A stretch of 64,000 bases of DNA from an uncultured Clostridia bacterium (GTDB lineage Bacteria > Bacillota > Clostridia > TANB77 > UBA1234): positions 124,001 to 188,000 of the forward strand of contig CAKPOE010000001.1 in NCBI GenBank assembly GCA_934169745.1. Direction: 5' to 3'. Positions 60,794 to 64,000 of the stretch are shown piece after piece. The notes under the pieces were generated by a model that saw nothing but the letters and a program-made list of their open reading frames with translations, searched no databases and had not been told where the DNA came from. Each line of letters opens with the position of its first letter. Position 1 is the stretch's first letter. The translations under genes were made by a program, and so were the position numbers.

Positions 60794-62216
60794 AAATGAT
60801 GTGTATATTGTTACTACAGCTTTCCCATTTGTACCTGCACAACTCAATCTTGCACACTTTGCGAGCACATATGTACCGGCGGACATTATATACAGATATT
60901 TAAAATTATTTGATTATAAAGTGATTCAAGTAAATGCTACGGATGTACATAGTTTCTTTGCTTCAAAAGATGGAATTAGCATTGATAAAAAACAAGTAAT
61001 AGAGTTTAATGATAAATATAATAAACTATATGAATTAATGCATATTGATTATGATAATTATATGCTAACTTCGGATTATACTCATGTTAAATATACACAA
61101 GCTGTGATTAATAAATTACACGAATATAATCAATTAATTACTAAAAATTCATACTCGTATTTTTGTAAAAAATGCAAAGGATTTTTACCATACAAGATGG
61201 TAGAAGCAAAAGAGATAGAAAAATGTCCTTATTGTGGTAGTAGTGATTTTGAAAAAATTTCTAGTGAACATTGGTGGCTAAGGCTAAAGGATAAAAAGAA
61301 AGAAATTATATCAATGCTTAATAATATGATATTACAAGATGATGTAAAGAATTTTTTATACTCTCAACTAGAAAATGTTGAAGATTGGGATTTCACAAGA
61401 GATAATAAATTCGGAATATTATTTCCTTTAGATGAGAGATTAACTTTGTACTTATGGTTTGAATCATTAGTGGGATATTATTCGCTTATATTAAAGTTTA
61501 GATTTGAAGATTCTAAAATTAATTTTATACATTTCTTTGGTAAGAATATTATTTATTATCATGGAATAGTATGGCCTATTATCCTAAAGTACGGGATTAA
61601 TAGCGATGCCAAAATAGCGTTATCTGTACGTGGCTTTTGGAATGAAGAAGAAAGTGACAATGATTTACTTGATATAGAAAATACTATTAAAAAATATGAT
61701 GCTGATTATTTAAGATTTTATATTGCGTATAAAGTTACAGATGATATAAAAGATTTTAAATTCAAAACACGAACTTTTATAGATGTTATAAATGAAATCT
61801 TGATAAAAAAGATTGTTAATTTAAACTATCGTGTGTATTGTTTGTTAAAAAAAATACGTGTAATACCTGATGGTGATGAAAATATAAATTATTTTAATGA
61901 TGAAATAAAACAAATAAAAGAAAAAGTCGAAACTAATGAAGTAAATAAAATAATAAAAATAATAATTGATACAGTAAATAAATATAACAGAATTATATCT
62001 GATTCATCAAAGAGGAATGTATTCAACAAGGAAATTGCTATTGAATTAGCTGAACTAAGTGCTTTTATTAATGTTTCATTATCGGCAATAATGCCGTGTT
62101 TTACAGAAAAAATAAATATTTTTGAAAATTATTCTTGTCGCTCATACGAGGATATTATTAACATAGGAGGGAAAAAGATAAAGAATGAGTTAGAAAAAAT
62201 AAAAACGTTGGAGTAG
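60786..62216 (+). CDS. MetRS paralogue with degenerate HIGH and KMSKS motifs
   Basis: The ATG at 60786 follows GGGAG and overlaps the methyltransferase gene; an in-frame upstream extension is rejected. 476 residues. The overall MetRS path is clear: TAFPFVPAQLNLAHF, GTDxH-like NATDVHSFF, a zinc knuckle (Cys127, 130, 147, 150), LWFESLVGYYS and HFFGKNIIYYHGIVWP. But HIGH is N21-L-A-H24 and the KMSKS site reads NEEESD (about residues 286-291), so the lysines for ATP are gone. A shortened helical C-terminal part remains. Class I parallel: MshC, a CysRS-like ligase. Probably not a normal tRNA synthetase. Confidence 0.85.
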   Translation: MDKNDVYIVTTAFPFVPAQLNLAHFASTYVPADIIYRYLKLFDYKVIQVNATDVHSFFASKDGISIDKKQVIEFNDKYNKLYELMHIDYDNYMLTSDYTHVKYTQAVINKLHEYNQLITKNSYSYFCKKCKGFLPYKMVEAKEIEKCPYCGSSDFEKISSEHWWLRLKDKKKEIISMLNNMILQDDVKNFLYSQLENVEDWDFTRDNKFGILFPLDERLTLYLWFESLVGYYSLILKFRFEDSKINFIHFFGKNIIYYHGIVWPIILKYGINSDAKIALSVRGFWNEEESDNDLLDIENTIKKYDADYLRFYIAYKVTDDIKDFKFKTRTFIDVINEILIKKIVNLNYRVYCLLKKIRVIPDGDENINYFNDEIKQIKEKVETNEVNKIIKIIIDTVNKYNRIISDSSKRNVFNKEIAIELAELSAFINVSLSAIMPCFTEKINIFENYSCRSYEDIINIGGKKIKNELEKIKTLE

Positions 62217-62219
62217 CTT

Positions 62220-63260
62220 ATGGAAAAAAATGAAAGATTTTTAATAAGAAAAGAAAAATGGGGGATTTTAGTACAAGATAAATTATATGATAGGATTTGG
62301 GCACTAAAAGACATGGAATTGCCAGATACTATATATACGTTATCACCGTATAAATATGAGGATGAATTTATGGATAAAACCATAGCATATAAAGATTTGG
62401 ATCTGGAATCACCGATATCGATTTCATGGGAAATCACTTCAAATTGTAATTCTAAATGCATTTTTTGCTGTAATGACTCTGGTAAAAGATATGGCGAGTT
62501 ACCATTTGATAAAATAAAAGAAATTGCACAATTATTAAAAGAATGGGGATGCATGAGAATTGTTATTGGTGGCGGAGAACCACTTATACGAGCTGATATT
62601 ATACCAATATTAAAATTGTTTGAAAATTCATCACTAAAACCCGCTATTGCAACAAATGGAATTTTATTGGACGATGAAAAATTGTTGTATCAAATATCTA
62701 AGTCATGTATAACTTTACAAATTAGTTTGGATACGTTGGAAAAGAAAAAATATTATAAGTTTAGAGGTGTAGACGCATTAGAAAAAGTAATGAAGAATAT
62801 TATTCTTGCGAAACGATATGTTGAAAATGTCAGGGTTGTTACAGTACTTAATAAAGAGAATGAATGTGAATTAGAAGCAATAGCAAAATTTTTGAATAAC
62901 ATAGGAATTGGACAATGGTTTATATTTAAATTGTTACCTGCTGGGAGGGGAAAAGACGTAATTGAATCTCTAGGCATACTTGATGATTCTGAAATCAAAA
63001 GAAGACTTAGAATTATTAATGCTCAATACAAGAATCTATCAACATGGTATTGGGGAACAGAAAATAGTGATGGTGTTGCAATATATGTTTCACCACTAGG
63101 AAACTTGGAAATAATTGATTATATGCATAATACAAGATTTAAATTCTTTGATGACGAATGGGATATGTCAAAGATTAGAAAGGCTTGGAAAAGTATTGAC
63201 GTTGATACCAAGAGAGCAACAATTTTAAACTTTACGTCAAAAAATAAAGTCCTAAAATAG
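62220..63260 (+). CDS. Radical SAM protein (second of two)
   Basis: ATG at 62220 with GGAG upstream; 346 residues. CNSKCIFC (Cys76, 80, 83) binds the [4Fe-4S]; VIGGGEPLIRAD holds the SAM-binding motif. The N-terminal ~60 residues (FLIRKEKWGILVQDK) look like the small domain that precedes peptide-modifying radical SAM cores. No SPASM cysteines are obvious in the C-terminal part. Paralogous in design to the 58011 protein. The spacing in the operon is 3 bp from the preceding stop. Confidence 0.88.
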   Translation: MEKNERFLIRKEKWGILVQDKLYDRIWALKDMELPDTIYTLSPYKYEDEFMDKTIAYKDLDLESPISISWEITSNCNSKCIFCCNDSGKRYGELPFDKIKEIAQLLKEWGCMRIVIGGGEPLIRADIIPILKLFENSSLKPAIATNGILLDDEKLLYQISKSCITLQISLDTLEKKKYYKFRGVDALEKVMKNIILAKRYVENVRVVTVLNKENECELEAIAKFLNNIGIGQWFIFKLLPAGRGKDVIESLGILDDSEIKRRLRIINAQYKNLSTWYWGTENSDGVAIYVSPLGNLEIIDYMHNTRFKFFDDEWDMSKIRKAWKSIDVDTKRATILNFTSKNKVLK

Positions 63261-63269
63261 GAGGTAAAG

Positions 63270-64000
63270 ATGGAATCACAAATGGCTTATAAAGGCGACT
63301 ATATGTTTTATGATGACTTGAATTCCAAAGTGCAAAGTGAAGATTTGGAATTTTATGAAAAATTATTAAAAAAAAATAAAGATATTTTAGAGGTTGCATG
63401 TGGAACTGGTAGGATAATATCAAAGATTTGTAAAGAATCAAATTATATAATGGGATTAGACAATTCGGAAGAAATGCTTAGTATTGCAAGGAAAAAGCTT
63501 AAAGATGAAAATGTTGAGTTTGTGCTAGGCGATATGACGAAATTGGAAAATATTGATAAAAAATTTGATTATATAATATGCGGATACAATTCATTACAGC
63601 ACATTTTAGATGATGAGGAAACAAGTAATTTTTTTGGAAAAGCCTGTAATTTATTGAAAAATGACGGTAGAATTATTGTTGATATTTTTAATCCTAATCC
63701 TCTTTTTCTAAATACAGAAAAAGTACATGAGAACAAATGTAGTTTTTATAGTGAATATTTGAATTGTGAGATTTTAGTAGAAGAGGAAAGAGTGTATGAT
63801 CCTGTAAGAAAAATTAATTATATAAAATACATATATATAAAGGATGATGAGATAATTACACAAGCAGATGCAAAAATGAGACAGTATTATGATGGGGAAA
63901 TCGAACAAATAGTAGAAAATACAGGCCTAAAAATTGAAAAAAAATTTGGAAGTTATGAATTTGAAGAATTTTCAAAAGATTCTCCTAAACAAATATTTAT
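63270..64000 (+). CDS. Second class I SAM-dependent methyltransferase, cut by window end
   Basis: ATG at 63270, 7 bp after TAGGAGG; about 243 codons run to the edge without a stop. The motif ILEVACGTGRIISKI, GLDNSEEMLSIA, DMTKLENI and DYIICGYNSLQHI followed by LLKNDGRIIVDIFNP are class I methyltransferase motifs. It differs from the methyltransferase at 59954 in sequence, so two methylations or two substrates are likely. The operon therefore continues beyond 64000. Confidence 0.85.
   Translation, partial: MESQMAYKGDYMFYDDLNSKVQSEDLEFYEKLLKKNKDILEVACGTGRIISKICKESNYIMGLDNSEEMLSIARKKLKDENVEFVLGDMTKLENIDKKFDYIICGYNSLQHILDDEETSNFFGKACNLLKNDGRIIVDIFNPNPLFLNTEKVHENKCSFYSEYLNCEILVEEERVYDPVRKINYIKYIYIKDDEIITQADAKMRQYYDGEIEQIVENTGLKIEKKFGSYEFEEFSKDSPKQIF

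Noticed and set aside
1..64000. CRISPR array
   Set aside because: No regularly spaced direct repeats were seen anywhere in the window.

Overview
The window looks like a chromosome segment of a low-GC, anaerobic, spore-forming Clostridia-type Firmicute. The evidence is the AT-rich codon use (AGA arginine, strong GGAGG ribosome sites), sporulation genes (spoIIID, a sipL-like gene, yunB), fermentative [FeFe]-hydrogenase and AdhE genes, minimal Fe-S assembly systems, and Firmicute markers (veg, cdaA, rex, S. aureus-type class I aldolase). No species is claimed.

Layout. 1-4.3 kb: surface-polymer O-acetylation genes (MBOAT plus DHHW/AlgX-like) followed by copper export (copZ-like, copA). 4.3-6.8 kb: Rrf2 regulator, then the cysteine desulfurase and scaffold genes behind a promoter with two palindromes. 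7-16.6 kb: aldolase, then a redox cassette of rex, NuoE-like ferredoxin, sensory hydrogenase, SpoIIE phosphatase, group B [FeFe] hydrogenase, adhE and an APH-like kinase. 16.6-31 kb: spoIIID, hydrolase, ruvB-queH-polA, a two-gene SUF-like system, yebC, dtd, tex, and a rubrerythrin gene broken by internal deletion. 31-40 kb: engB (minus) and rpoBC, with a 72-nt near-perfect inverted repeat between them. 40-52 kb: glycosyltransferase, uvrA, veg, sporulation genes, cdaA, two tRNAs, very small Cys-rich membrane proteins, and several orphan genes with a different codon style. 52-56 kb: an SLH surface protein, a decayed IS1182-family transposase and an SDR enzyme.

The most unusual part is 56.7-64 kb. 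Downstream of a tRNA-Met gene, one tight operon that runs off the window encodes a free-standing asparaginyl/aspartyl-tRNA-synthetase-like catalytic domain, a methionyl-tRNA-synthetase paralogue with degenerate HIGH and KMSKS motifs, two related radical SAM proteins, an amidohydrolase-fold protein with a substituted metal/catalytic position, and two SAM methyltransferases. I read it as a candidate biosynthetic pathway for a small modified amino-acid or peptide metabolite, in which tRNA-synthetase folds were recruited as ligases. No precursor peptide or transporter is visible inside the window.

The housekeeping parts fit together as fermentative redox balance (Rex, hydrogenases, AdhE), Fe-S supply for those enzymes (desulfurase/scaffold and SufCB-like), and SOS-linked DNA repair (ruvB, polA, uvrA). 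Many transcription units have a close match to a vegetative promoter (TTG-N3, 17-bp spacer, TATAAT) and an intrinsic terminator, so unit boundaries are unusually easy to read.
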